In this document: positions 47,576-58,901 of the stretch, piece after piece
Layout: every line of letters begins with the position of its first letter
How positions within the stretch are numbered: position 1 is the first letter of the stretch
DNA from: Zopfochytrium polystomum
Lineage: Eukaryota; Chytridiomycota; Chytridiomycetes; Chytridiales; Chytridiaceae
Reading direction: 5' to 3'
Length of the DNA: 64,000 nucleotides
Assembly (NCBI GenBank): GCA_025765615.1
Contig: JAIVFJ010000016.1
Coordinates: forward strand, 1-64,000
The notes under the pieces: generated by a model
Databases searched by the model: none
The model's input: the letters and a program-made list of their open reading frames with translations, nothing else
What the model was told of the DNA's origin: nothing
Made by a program: the position numbers and the translations under genes

Positions 47576-47824
47576 AAATATAGATGTCCAGATCGAGTAT
47601 GTTTTGGAGATGGGCTGTGCGTAGGGCTGCATGGTGATTTGCGCACATGTGTAGGTGGAGGCTCTGGTGGTGGTGGTTCTGGTGGTGGCGCTTGAGGTGG
47701 TAGGTCTCTAGTTGGTGTTTCAGCAATTGTTTTGTCATCAGGGGTATGCTTTGGTGGTGTTAGTAAAATGACAGAGGTGTTTGTGAGTATTAGGATGCAG
47801 AAAAGGAAATAGAAAAATCATTGG
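47576..47824. other. copia E linker sequence between module and RT
   Basis: It contains GGTGGTGG-type repeats (Pro-rich on the minus strand, as in copia IN-RT linkers). No intact frame. Confidence 0.4.
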
Positions 47825-48270
47825 CAGGTGAGCCTTCTGCACGATGCGGCTCGGGACACCCCGTGCCAGAGAGCCTTCTCTTCCTCTCTCCACAGCCCGC
47901 CTTCCGCACTTTCCCCCATGCGTAACGTCAGGCGCCAAGGGACCTATCTCCCCTGGTGGTGTTCCTTACAGAATGGGCTCCCCAAACAGGCATCCATCCC
48001 TTCTGACTTGGGTCCACGCCACACTAGCTCCCGCAGGGTCGGTATGGCCCAGGGCCTTCGGTTGCGCCACCCACGTCACTCCCAGCCGAGAGTGCGCCTG
48101 CAGTCACAGAGCCAGTCGCCGCCCTCACTCATCCGATTGGTCCCCCGGCTTTAGTGCTCGTAGGTAAGGCCCACTGGAGATGGCGTGAATTGCGGTAACA
48201 CAGAGTCCATCCCGTCGTGCCGCCACCTCCAACACTTCGTGCTGTACATCGTTATCCGATTCACTTTCGC
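47825..48270 (-). repeat. 0.45-kb module between integrase and RT, copy in element E
   Basis: Plus-strand boundaries are CAGGTGAGCCTTCTGCACGA and TTATCCGATTCACTTTCGC. It matches 58478-58901 (element C) end to end with moderate divergence, and its right part matches 35584-35728. No coding capacity or inverted ends are seen. It occupies the same place in the element each time. Confidence 0.8.
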
Positions 48271-48289
48271 ATGCCGTACCTGGACCACT

Positions 48290-49330
48290 TCATGTTCATT
48301 TGGTGCTAGTTCTGTGGAAGGTTGTCGTTCAGCTACTGCTGCTGGTCCTGGTTCTGGGAATTGATCCACGCGAACATTGGCTTCACGAAGGAGGTTGGTG
48401 ATGTTTTGTTCAGTTGATGTAAGTTCATCTTTGCTGAGGAGTGGTGTTAGCTGATGAACTAGGTCCTGAGCAATATCCTCTGCTGCTGAGGTGCTGAGGC
48501 GAGGGAAACTGTCTTCTGCAACCACAAGGTCATCCAATCGATGAGTGATTACTCTACCCGTGCTGATGTCAATCAAACGAGCAATGGAACGACCAATGTT
48601 TCCAATGTAAATTGCTGGTCAGGCGCGTTCTGCAAGCTTTTTAAACTGATGTGTTTGTCCACGTTCCTTTGCTGTGATATGATACAAACATCCTGAGCCA
48701 AAAACTCTGAATTGACTGATGCATGGAGGGAATCCAAGAAGCGTTTCAACTGGAGATAGTAATCCACGGCTGAGGACAGGAAGTGTATTGATGATATCTA
48801 CTGCATGTCGAATCGCGTATCCCCACCATGACCACGGTGAACCTGCATGTCTTAGAAGAGATCGTGTGACATCCATGACTGTTCGAACTGCTCGCTCTGC
48901 TTTCCCATTCAGCTCAGGTGTATGAGGTGGACTGACTTCAACGCGGATGCCACGTGATGCACAGAAACGGTTAAAAGCGAGTGAATTCAGTTCCCCACCA
49001 TCAAAGCGGACGCCCTTTACACGAACATCCCTAACTGTCTCCAATTGTTGGATGATCTTAATGGCCTCTGGTAGTGCTTCTGACTTTCTCCGAAGGTTTG
49101 TCGACCAGAGATAATTACTTGCATAGTCAATGGCAAATGAGAGCAAAGCCATATTGTCCTCGAAACTTTGGTTTGACTTCCACTAGATCAAAGGCTAAAT
49201 GTTCGCCTGGTAGTTTATCTGGAGGGATCTGTATGTGGAATAGCAGCACGAGTCTGTTTGGCAATAATGCAGGCCTTACACGGTTCTTCAAGCAAGTCCA
49301 GCTTAATGTCAGGAAAGTCAGCACATGTAC
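48290..49330 (-). pseudogene. copia E integrase
   Basis: It contains a pre-integrase MHERLGHIPYARLRAM and CKACIIAKQTR (frame 49562-49215), HLAFDLVEVKPKFRG with the first catalytic Asp, [10 protein letters not shown] with the second, and [11 protein letters not shown] with the Glu. C-terminal motifs are VFGSGCLYHITAKERGQ and GRVITHRLDDLVVAED. Frame changes occur near 49150 and 48615. It would insert the cDNA into chromosomes. Confidence 0.9.
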
Positions 49331-50787
49331 GGCGCTCCTTCATTGCTCGTAGTCTTGCATAAGGGATATGGCCGAGGCGTTCATGCATGCGCTGAGTGTT
49401 TGGAGCATTGCTGTTGAGAAAGGCTGTGCGTATACTGACTGAGTGCATCAACTGGTTCTGCAGAGCTGAAGAGGTTGTAAAATTTACCTGCGCAATGTGC
49501 AATAAATTGTTTGCTGTAGTTGAAGTTGGGGTTTGCTGCTGTTGGGAACCATTGGAGACCATGTCTAAGAATCATTTGAAGGACGGCTGGATCTCCTTCC
49601 TCAGGACTGCTACGATAAATAGTACCAGGTTGAAGGTCTCGTGCAAGATGGAAGAAGCCACATAGTTGTAGGTCCCGATCAGCGACCAAATTGACAGGAC
49701 ATTCTGGAGCATATTGGGCACCTTCAATTATAAAGTGTGATGTTGTTGGCGAGTGGTATGAGAGCTGTGCCGAATCCTTCACAAGTAAGAATAGGTCCTT
49801 CTTTGGCGATACGCATGCTAGATTTCTGCTGAGTATAACTATAGGGAATGAAGAGAGAGAAATCTCGAAGCGTTGTGACATTGCAACCGTTGTCGATGAG
49901 TACAGGAAAAGAAATTGGAAGGGAAGGGACGTTAACTGCAAATGCCCGGATTACTCCCGGGCCATCCAAAAATCCTGTTGACTTTCATCTTGTTCGGTCT
50001 CTGATTGGAGTTGCGTTTCCATCCACAATTGCTGTTCTGCAGCATACTGCTCACCTTGCTGGTCATCCCAATCACCGTTCTGTAGCAGAAGTGCTTGGTT
50101 TTCAGGTATCTGCTGTTGTGGAGGGTTTGGTTGCTGGAGTAAGAGCGCATTTGGGTTTGCTGGTGGTTGATTCTGTTGCTGTTGCTGCAATTGCTGAAGA
50201 AATGTGTTGGCACACTGTTGAGCAACATGACCATAGCCTCCACATGCATGACGTTGGACTCCAAAAGACTGTTGCTGGGCAGGGTACCAACTCCCCGCAG
50301 AGCCACGTCCCATTGCAGTACCACCAGTTGCTGTTCCACGTGAACTTTGTCCTCGCCATGTTCCTCAGCCTCGGCCAAAACCACCATATGGGCGCGGTGT
50401 GTACTGTTGGGACTGAGGGTTTTGGTACTGCAAGGTTGTTGCGCGGATATTAGGATACGGCTGGTACTGCTGAGGTTTATGATAACTGCCACGACAGCGG
50501 AGTTGACTATAGTGTACTTTTCGCTGAATAATTACATTTGCTGTTGGTGTAGTGACTTCTGGAATGGCTGTTGTCAGGTCCTGCTCCTGTTGTGCTGCAA
50601 GTCGATCCCGCCTCTCATCATATGTATTTTGGCGGGCAGTAGATTTAAATAAGGTGATTAGTTTAGTCAATGATGAAACAGAAGTGATAGGATTCCCTGC
50701 AAACATGAACGTATTGGCAACACCCATATCGATTAGCATGTTGTTCAGGGCAGATACGAAGACTCGCACAACTTTGGAAAATGGTGT
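49331..50787 (-). pseudogene. copia E Gag C-terminal part, zinc-knuckle remnant and protease
   Basis: Gag continues after the inserted LTR with PFSKVVRVFVSALNNMLIDM, a Gln/Tyr/Pro-rich tail and a remnant knuckle (HACGGYGHVAQQC, first Cys lost). The protease reads FPVLIDNGCNVTTLRDF: the catalytic Asp-Ser/Thr-Gly is Asp-Asn-Gly here. Several frame changes. Confidence 0.75.
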
Positions 50788-51104
50788 TGTTGAGATTCGA
50801 CCCACGGGGTACACTACGCCCGTTACTGATGATCCCTTTGAGTACTCCATCCAATCACATTGGATGCGGTGTTTGAAGGGCTCAGTAGATTCAATACTTG
50901 AATGGGGCGCTCGGAAGGGCTAATCTGTTCTCAATAAAAAGAGATAGGCAAAGGCGGCTGTTGTTCTAGCTTTGTTCATCCTACCGGTAGGAACAATGCA
51001 ATTAGAACATGAACAAAAACGCTCAAACTACGCACTCTGCACATGTAACACAGCACAGCAAGCATGCAGAAGCAGTGTACCACTGCCCAATGCTCCGGAA
51101 TTCC

Positions 51105-51190
51105 GCTCTCTGCATCGGAATTCCGCTTCCTGATCTGGAATTCCTCTCTCTGCACCGGAATTCCGCTTCCTGATCTGGAATTCCAGCTTT
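51105..51190 (+). repeat. EcoRI-site minisatellite
   Basis: Five spaced copies of GGAATTCC, in units of about 20-22 bp (GGAATTCCGCTTCCTGATCT type), lie within the solo LTR. Confidence 0.85.
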
Positions 51191-51424
51191 CCTGCTGTGC
51201 TGTGCAATCTGAGCAATGCAACAGGCATTTAGGAATCAGGGATTGCACCAATCACTGCATTTCTAAAAGTGAGATAAAAACTGAGCTCACCAGAGATTGC
51301 ACCAATCATTGGATTTCTAAAAACAAGGAAAAAAGCGGCTTGTTTCCCAAACAAGCTTCCTGATTTGGAAACAACCAAACCAATTTACAAGCAACTGTTT
51401 CTCAAACAAGCTGTAAATTGGTTC

Positions 51425-51655
51425 CTGGTGGTACTCAGCCCAGACAAAGTGCTCAGCCCAAGGTGGTACTCAGCCCTGGCTGGTACTTAGCCCTGGGTGG
51501 TGCACAACCCAGGCTGGTACTCAGCCCTGGGTGGTGCTCAGCCCAGGCTGGTACTTAGCCCTGGCTGGTACTCAGCCCTGAGTGATGCCCAGCCCTGGGT
51601 GGTACTCAGCCCTGAATGGGTACTTAGCCCAGGATGGGGGTTGGTGCTCAGCCTG
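51425..51655 (+). repeat. 17-bp minisatellite
   Basis: About a dozen degenerate copies of GGTGGTACTCAGCCCTG (with CTGGTACTTAGCCCAGG variants) occur in tandem, upstream of the TATA box of the solo LTR. Confidence 0.9.
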
Positions 51656-51994
51656 TTTTATCTCATTTCTGTGGCCTGCTCTGTGCAGCCACTGCTCTCT
51701 CTGTTTTCTGATGGCTCCAACCTGCAGGAGTATAAAAGCAGCAACCTCTCACAGAGATCAAACAAGGAATCCAATCCCCTCCTTGCTGCTTTAACAGAAT
51801 CCAGTGCAAAACAAGCCAATCTCTCTTCCTCCATTTGCACTCTCTTCCATCTCTGCCCACTCACTCCTCTCTCCTCTCTCCATCCTCTCACTCCTCTCCC
51901 TTTTCCATCATCACTGCTCTCTCTCTCTCTCTCTCTCTCTTCATCCCCACACACACCAAGTCCCTCCAGTCCTGGGTGGGATTTCATCAGGTGT

Positions 51995-52580
51995 GATGCG
52001 ACTGCGGATTTCCACTGATGAACTTTCTGCAAAGCTTTCTACTTTGTGGTAAGCTGTAATGAAGCGCATTGCAAATGACTCGGATGATTCTGCAGGTTCC
52101 ATTTTTATACGTTCGAAATCATCAATAATTTCCTTTGCTAATCCTTGATCTGTTGTTCGACATGCAATCGCAATTTCTCCAAGCAGTGTGTAGGCAAATA
52201 TCTGCCCTCGTTGGGGGAACTGTGGTAGAAGCTCTGGTTCAACATGTCGTCGAATGAGAAGGATACAGTATGCGTTGTGGTCTTCTGTCCCTGGGAACCA
52301 TTTGACCTGCTCACGCCCGTCTCGTGCAAATGCATAATGCTCGCCGTGGTTGGGCCCCCTGCGTACTCTGCATGTTGGGCCGACATTAGGATCATTGGGG
52401 TCCACTTGATCATTGCGTAATACGTTAATTCGGTCTGGATCGACGCAGTGGCGGAGACCATTGCTTTTGTTGGATAGTTCTGAAATTAGGTCGTCCAGCC
52501 AATCTCCAAAATTTGCTGCGCCTTTGAGGATGGGGAATGCATGGGAAGCATACTTGATTTGATCACGCTCGCTCATGCTT
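51995..52580 (-). pseudogene. copia E Gag N-terminal part
   Basis: It starts MSERDQIKYASHAFPILKG and runs through NFGDWLDDLISELSN, DRINVLRNDQVDPNDPN, the TLLGEIAIACRTTDQGLAKE motif, RIKMEPAESSESFAMRF and ends at the inserted LTR. Open in one frame (338 codons including upstream untranslated sequence). The matching part in element C is at 60993-61331. Confidence 0.85.
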
Positions 52581-53519
52581 GGGAGGAAATGTGTGAGAGC
52601 TTTGCAGGAGAATAGAAATTTGAAAGGCAGTGATTTTCCTGATTTAGTGGTAACCCTTCGTAGGGAATAGTAGCAGTCTTTAAGTCGACACTCAACAAGC
52701 GTGACACGACACTTGATGGTCAAGGTATGGGTGTGGATAGGTGGATAGGTGATGTAGCCAAGTTTGCACACGTGTGTAGTGACTTGAGGACAAGAAAAAA
52801 ACGTGTGTGTAGTGAGTTGGGGACGAGAAAAAACAGACTTGTCACGGGGTTTGAAGCGGAAATTGAGTGACCAGATGGGCCAAAATGCAGATGCAGCTTG
52901 CAACTTAATATCCCACGTGGCCAAGGACGAATTTAGAGAATCACTGAGTTGCCCCACGTAGATCAGCAGTTGCTGAATGCAGAGAAATTGATTTTAAGCG
53001 ATTTGGTTGGGTTTTGGCTGAGTTGTGAATGTGTGAAGTTGCAGGCAACAAATTTCGATGGATTTGGGTGAAATTTGGTGCTAATTGAGTACTGAATTCG
53101 TTCAAAACGCCGACAGTTACTAAGCAGCAAGGAAGCAGTCGAGGATTGCGACGTTTCGTGAGTAGATAGAACAAAAGGAGTACTTTCAAATGGTGGTAAG
53201 CGATTCCTAAAGCAATTGAAAGAAGTTGCAAACGTAAACTCTCGAAATCGACATTATCAGGTGGCTGATGTTGTGGATGAGTGCTGTTACACGCTCTGCG
53301 ACGCTGCTGCAGCGAAAAACGATCGTCAAAACGTCTTCCCCAGTGTTAAAAGTGGTGTAGATGTGGTGGAATGGTGGGGGTACAAAAACTGAGCAAGTTG
53401 ATAGTGTGATGGCGAGTGGCACTGCTTCTGTTTGCTCGTTCTGTGCGCTTTTCAAGTGTGTTGCTGTGTTCTGCACGTTGTTTATACTCCAGATGATTGG
53501 GATGGGTCACAATTTTGTA

Positions 53520-53755
53520 TGAAAGAAATGACCGCTGCTGTTTGTGGATGGTGGTGAACTACTCTGGTGGACCACTCTCTTGTGATGGTGAAGCTGAGGT
53601 GGTACAATGTATGCTGTTTCGCTTTAAACAAAATTGTGACAAAGACGAGGTGACAAAAAATGCACCAAATCCTCATCACAGTTGGTGCTCCCATGCACCA
53701 CAGTGTGAGGTGTTGCTCCTGCACACTGCTTACTGCAAAAACCCAAAATGTGACA
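53520..53755 (-). repeat. 5' LTR of copia E
   Basis: 236 bp, lacking an 11-bp segment present in the 3' LTR. Its outer edge (ACA at 53753-53755) abuts copia D sequence at AGGGCACTTGCGG, the point where D loses its Gag. Confidence 0.85.
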
Positions 53756-56084
53756 AGGGCACTTGCGGCACGGGAGTTTAAAATTGGAACATGCCAGGCC
53801 GTTGAGGCGGAGGAGGAATTTGAAGTGGAACTCACAGTTACACTTCTTGACGGCAGAATGGATCCAGACTGGATCACTGACAACATTGTCTCAAACGTCG
53901 GCTACAAAGTGATGTACGAATCTGGACGTTTCCTCTACCGCAACGTCACCTACCGCCGCATCTACGAGACTGCGCTGATGGCAAGACTTGCTGGCAGCAA
54001 CCCACACCAGGTCATCCTTGACTCTGGGGCTTCCAGGACAATGTCGCCTTGTGAAGAGCACTTCACAAACTTGCGGCCCACCTCCCAGCAGATCAAAACA
54101 GCTGACGGCTTTGCAACTGCCACTGGAGTGGGCAACTTTACCCTGTTCGTTAACGGAAGAGCTCTCATCATGAGGAACTCGCTCTATGTGCCAGAGTTCT
54201 CAGACACTCTACTCTCAGTTCAGCAAATCGTGCGGCAGACAGGTCACAACGTGACTTTCACAGCAGACACAGCCCTATTACATCCTCGGGTACATGGTTC
54301 AGACTTTACCATTGCTCATAGGGACACAGGGAATGTTTATGTTGTGGACCCTTCTCTTCTGACGGGACATAATGGTCTCGACAGGGCAGAACTTGGAAGG
54401 GACGCGCCGACACCTTCGGGGGACGCCCCAGGTGAGTCGCAACAGCAAACTGCTCCTTTGCAAACTGCAACAACAACTTTAAGTCAAACTGACCCAGACC
54501 CTTTACCAAACCCTCAGAACATTGAAGCAGTCCGAGCTCTTCACAAGAAATTTGGTCACCTGTCTTTATCTTCTTTGAAGCGTACTTGGTCAAATCTGAA
54601 TAAAGTTGGTCATTCATTTTTCCTCATTCATGACATTCCCTGCGTGACATGTGATGTTGGGAAATTGAAAGCTTCGCCTATCCACTCCACTTCCAGACCA
54701 AACACCACACTGCTTGGTCGTTTACACACTGATGCTGTCCCACTGCCCGCACGTGGACACCATGGTGAAAAACATTGGCAACTGGTTGTGGAAGAGTCAA
54801 CCCGTTGGCTTGACATTGAGTTCCTCAACTCTTTGTCTGACGCGCCCACAAGATTCCGGTCTACGATCGAAATGTTTGATCAACAACATGGCAAACATAT
54901 CACATCTGTGCGCTGTGACAGGGGGGAAATCTTCAAAGATGGAGAATTCAAAACTTGGGCCAATACTCGGCATCCTCCTATTGTTTTAGAACCTAGTCCC
55001 GCATTCACCAAGGAATTCAATGGGCTGGTAGAACGTCAGGTCAACACTCTCAAAGACATGGCACACTGCATGCTCTTAGAGTCACGATTGCCCCACTCTT
55101 TCTTTGTGTATGCAGTCCGCTACGCAGCATACATGAAGAACAGGGTTTACCACTCTTACACTAAGAAAACACCTTACGAAGCTTGGTACGGTGAAAAGCA
55201 AAATGTTGATCACATCCGCACCTTTGGCTGTTTGGTTATCCACCGTATCCCAAAGGAAAAGCGAACACTTAAACATCCTGACAAAGGGGCGCCAGGCATA
55301 TTCTTAGGGTATAAAGGAAACACTCTTCCAGTAGTCTACGACTTGAAAACCCAGAGAATATTGGAACACTTCCATGTCTCCTTTCACGAAAATGTTTTTC
55401 CTGGCATTGTGCGGAACTGGAGACAGTTCCTTCATGACTCCCGCTTGAAGGAATGGGGACCAGTCCAACCCACAGCTCAGGATTTCCAATATCTTTCCTC
55501 CTCGTTGCATACCCCCGCTATGTCCACTGATCCAGATGTGGCACATCCTGACGCTCTGTTTGACTCACAAGAAGACAATGTACCACCTGCAGAATCACAG
55601 GGGGGAGATCTACAGCCGGGTATGCTATACGACGCTTCTGATTCTGAACCAGAGTCAATACCTGATGAACAGGAAATCCCTCCTAGGGAGCGCTCAACTT
55701 CCCCTGACATTCTAGCTTTGCCAGAGCCAACAGGGGAGGCAACAAATCCCCCAATCATACCACGAGAGCCATCAGGTTTACGTGACTACCTGGCATTGAA
55801 GGCAAACCTTTGTAAACTACGAACAAAACCATCAATTGCCACAAGCCCTTCCACTTACAGTCGGAAAACACTCCGCGCTTTAACTGCAAGAAATCGTAAA
55901 CTACGAATAGCACGGGGACAATTTCGTGAACTCTACCAAACGCTCAAAGCATACACTGTGCTTGAGCCGGAGGAAGTCACAGCATATCCAACAGAAAGGA
56001 TCCACCAGCGGGACTTACCGCCACTCCCTGCTTCGCATAAAGAGGCCATGCGTTCTCCTTTTGCAAAGTATTGGAAGGCAGCTC
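53756..56084 (+). pseudogene. copia D protease-integrase, 5'-truncated, split by element C
   Basis: It is a long uninterrupted frame: a Gag remnant, protease VILDSGASRTMSP, pre-integrase KKFGHLSLSSLKRTW...CVTCDVGK, integrase with HTDAVPLPARGH, SVRCDRGEIF and FNGLVERQ (D-D-E), and HIRTFGCLVIHRIPKEKR, then a Pro/Ser/Glu-rich linker to RT. The frame runs through into the LTR of element C and stops at 56113 by chance. After removal of element C and one target repeat it continues into the RT at 62278. Coding quality is high, indicating a young element. Confidence 0.9.
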
Positions 56085-56313
56085 TGAAAGAATTTGCTAT
56101 GCTGGCTGATTGATGGGTTGGGCTGCTGTGGTGTACACTACTGAAGGTGGTGGTGGTGGGAGGTTGATCTTGGCTTCTGTCAGTCTTGTGTTTGTCTTTA
56201 TACAAAACTGTTACAAGGACCATCACTTGCAAAATGCTACAAGTTATCCTTGCAGAGCAGTATCAGGTCAAAGCTCCTGCACACTGCTTACACCAAAAGA
56301 CCCAAAACTAACA
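56085..56313 (-). repeat. 3' LTR of element C
   Basis: TG...CA ends, TTTGTATAAAGAC TATA box on the minus strand. Identical to the partner at 62044. Confidence 0.95.
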
Positions 56314-56578
56314 CTCCCCCCTAAGCTGTGGGCAGGAGCAAAGGCCGGCACGGAGGAAAACCTTAAGCCATAGTCAACTTAAGGAAACCGTACACCGGAG
56401 AAAGAAGAATCACAAACAGGTATGACTGGCCATCAGATGGCAGAACAGAAAGGACAGACAGACCACACTAACAAAAATGGATGGGGGCACATAGTGAACT
56501 TCAGAGGTAAAAGAAAATGAGTCAAAGTAATGAAAAGGAACAAAGAAGAAAACAGCTTCACAGATAAGAAAAAATGAA

Positions 56579-57439
56579 TCAGAGGAAAGAGAAGAAACAA
56601 AGGCCAATGCGACTCAAATGGTATTCACTGAGAGCAGCTGAGAGAGATTTCGTCATATAGTCTGCAGGCTGTTCTCCTCCAGCAATCCACTCAAGCCGTA
56701 CTACTTTTTGTTCCACGAGTTCTCGAATATAATGATACTTTATGCTTTGACTGATTGGTGTAAAGATCATTTGAACTGAGGGTAATCACACCGCTGTTGT
56801 CAGTGTAGATGACAAGAGGAGTTGGAGACGGAAGTTGAAGTGCTGAAAAGAGTTGGGATAGTGCCTTAAGTTCTCGTCCCAGTTCAGACACAGCTACATA
56901 TTCAGCTTCCTGCGGTGACAGCATGACAGTATTGCTCTGAACAGATGTCCAACTAATAGCTGTTCCTCCAAATAGAACATAGTAGCCAGGCTGTGATTTC
57001 CCATCTGAGTGGACACCATGGGCAGCGTCGGAGTAACCGTCTATATCTGTGCAGTTGCGAGAATAGAATAAACCATACTCACTATTACCATTGAGATATT
57101 CGAGAACCAGAATAAGGATCTTCATGTGTTGCTCGCTAGGATCCTTGCTGAAGGCACCAAGATATGAAACTGCTGGGACAAGGTCTGGTCGCCTGTGTGT
57201 TGCAAGGTAGTTGATGCCGTCATGTATTGCCTGGTACAGTCTCTGATCTGCAGTTGCTTTGTCGATCCTGCGTGGCTGAAGATTGAGAGACAACTGGGAA
57301 GGCCAGTTACTGCAGTGCGGTTGTTGATAGTGTTTGCATGGCACTGAATTAACTCCTTGCTATAGACTTTCTTGTGTAAGAAGATTCTGTCATTTTGATG
57401 TTCCAGCTGCATATTGAGGATGGTTTTCATTGCTCCCAT
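56579..57439 (-). pseudogene. element C RNase H and RT C-terminal part
   Basis: It encodes THRRPDLVPAVSYLGAFSKD, GYSDAAHGVHSDGKSQPGYY, VAVSELGRELKALSQLF, VIYTDNSGVITLSSNDLY and, in another frame, RELVEQKVVRLEWIAGGEQP with TKSLSAAL. Related to element E but with frame changes near 57330 and 56740. The YVDD region is missing. Confidence 0.85.
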
Positions 57440-57640
57440 TTCGCAGAGTATGTAAAAAGATTAGGCAAGGCAATGGCAGAAGCAGTTTTTGCCAGAATCA
57501 CCAAAAACAAATATTGTTAACTTAGCTTGCGTTGTGGATGATGAGTTAATCTGACAAAGGAGGAAGCAGAAATCCCAGAAGTTTGCACTTTCCTGTGAAC
57601 TGTTTGATTTTGGTGGCTGTTCAACTCCAGCAGTCAGTGC

Positions 57641-57862
57641 TGTCAGGAACAGGGCAAGACAGGACAAGGCAGAGAAGGAACTTTTGAGAGTCTTCCTTGT
57701 CAAGACTCAAAGGAAGTTCCAGAAAGAGCAATTAGTAATACAATGATACCAATGATAACACGACAAGTCAGGAAAGCAAAGAAGGTTCCAGAAGGTTCCA
57801 CAAGGTTCCATGAAGGAATGTTCTAGAAGGTTCCGGAGGTTTCCAGAGGGTGATTCATAACA
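57641..57862 (-). mobile_element. Shortened solo LTR (222 bp) with AGTGC target duplication
   Basis: It is related to 34656-34964 in opposite orientation. Flanked by AGTGC at 57636-57640 and 57863-57867. Relative to the 309-bp copy it lacks about 87 bp that include the TATA box. It sits inside the RT of element C. Confidence 0.85.
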
Positions 57863-57899
57863 AGTGCGGTGGTAATGAACTGCTCGATGCAGATTTGGC

Positions 57900-58224
57900 A
57901 TATAAAATATGCTGTTGAGGTATGTGTTGCTGATATCCACTGTGCCAGTGTCCCAGTTGATTCAGGCAGCCATTTCAGTGAGTTAACAAAGACTATTGAT
58001 TAGGACAAGAGGTGGGTAAGTATTCTGAATATAAATGCAATGACAGTAAGTGGGGCCCTTAGCCATGAGCTGTGCATAGAAGCACTCAATGCTGCTGTCT
58101 TCACAAAGTTTGACCTTGTAGGCCCATTTGTTCCAGGTCTTGTTGACATTTGTGGGTTGTTCAACAACTTCAAAAGCTGTCTGCACATATACATGGGTCT
58201 GGGCAAGGTGTGCTTGTCAAACAC
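57900..58224 (-). pseudogene. element C RT N-terminal fragment
   Basis: It contains LLKLLNNPQMS / VVEQPTNVNKTWNKWAYKVK and MDISNTYLNS pieces in different frames, matching the start of RT in element E. Heavily decayed. Confidence 0.7.
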
Positions 58225-58477
58225 AGTTGGCGTGAATGTGTACCCTTTGCAGTGTTGTCAGATGGTGGCAACAGCTGATGTGGTTCTGATGGAATTTCGC
58301 CTGAAGGTAAGAAGTTTGTGGTGGATTCCTAATTTTAAAGTGTTATGTTTGTCTTGTGGTTGTAGAGGAATAGAATCTACTTGTGATGGTTTTAACTTTA
58401 AGAAACTTTAGGGAAAATTAGTTCAGATTTTCTAAGATACCCTGCACATAAATGAAAGCACGAGAGAAAACTCTGCA

Positions 58478-58901
58478 CAGGTGAGCCTTCTGCACGATGC
58501 TGGTCTGGGCTCCCCCCAGTACCCTATGAGGCGAGGTGACCACTCCCCCATACACAGCTTGCCCTCAGCGCTTTCCCCCGCGTCTTGCCTGGGCACATCA
58601 GGAGAATAACTGTCTCCTGGTTGGTACTCCTTGCGGAATGGGCTCCCTGCTCAGGACTCCACCTCCTCTGACACAGGTCTGGGCCACACTAGCCTACAAG
58701 CTGGGACTTCGGTGTTCGTGGGCCTTCGGTTGATTTTACATTGCCGGTCTGCCACCCCGGTCCGGCCTTCCTCAGTCATGCCTATAGTGCTCCCAGTAAG
58801 GCCCACTGGAGGTGACGTTAATTGCAGTAGCACGGAATCCAGCCCGTCGTGCCGTCACCTCCAACACCAGAGCTGTACACTGTTATCCGATTCACTTTCG
58901 C
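58478..58901 (-). repeat. 0.45-kb IN-RT module, copy in element C
   Basis: It matches 47825-48270 with the same boundaries (CAGGTGAGCCTTCTGCACGA ... TTCACTTTCGC). It lies upstream of RT in the element's direction, exactly as in element E. Confidence 0.8.

Larger units (their letters stand above)
50788..51989 (+). mobile_element. 1202-bp solo LTR with GGTGT target duplication
   Basis: It starts TGTTGAGATTCG and ends GGGATTTCATCA, with GGTGT directly repeated at 50783-50787 and 51990-51994. Removing it rejoins the gag reading of element E perfectly (IT then PFSKVV). A TATA box (TATAAAAGCAGC) is at 51731 on the plus strand, followed by a CT-rich leader. The U3-like part contains two minisatellites. 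No internal region or second LTR is present, so it is a solo LTR of an unusually long type. Confidence 0.85.
45490..53755 (-). mobile_element. Copia element E (degenerate, with nested insertions)
   Basis: The 5' LTR is 53520-53755 and the 3' LTR 45490-45736, both with plus-strand ends TGAAAGAA and ACA. Next to the 5' LTR is the conserved leader GATTGGGATGGGT...TTTTGTA (primer-site region), and next to the 3' LTR a polypurine tract (TTAGGGGGGAG on the minus strand). Gag, protease, integrase, RT and RNase H follow in copia order. The flanks (GATGC left, AGGGC right) are not a target duplication, and LTRs differ by an 11-bp indel, so the element is old or recombinant. Confidence 0.8.

Noticed and set aside
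51425..51655. Possible CRISPR-like array
   Set aside because: Units are contiguous 17-bp degenerate tandem repeats without unique spacers, and the genome is eukaryotic.
53660..53755. Start of the long copia D frame inside the E LTR
   Set aside because: The frame is open by chance through the LTR; real D sequence begins at 53756.
56085..56113. C-terminal residues KEFAMLAD of the copia D frame
   Set aside because: These codons belong to the LTR of element C, as shown by the same bases at the other LTR and the AGCTC duplication.
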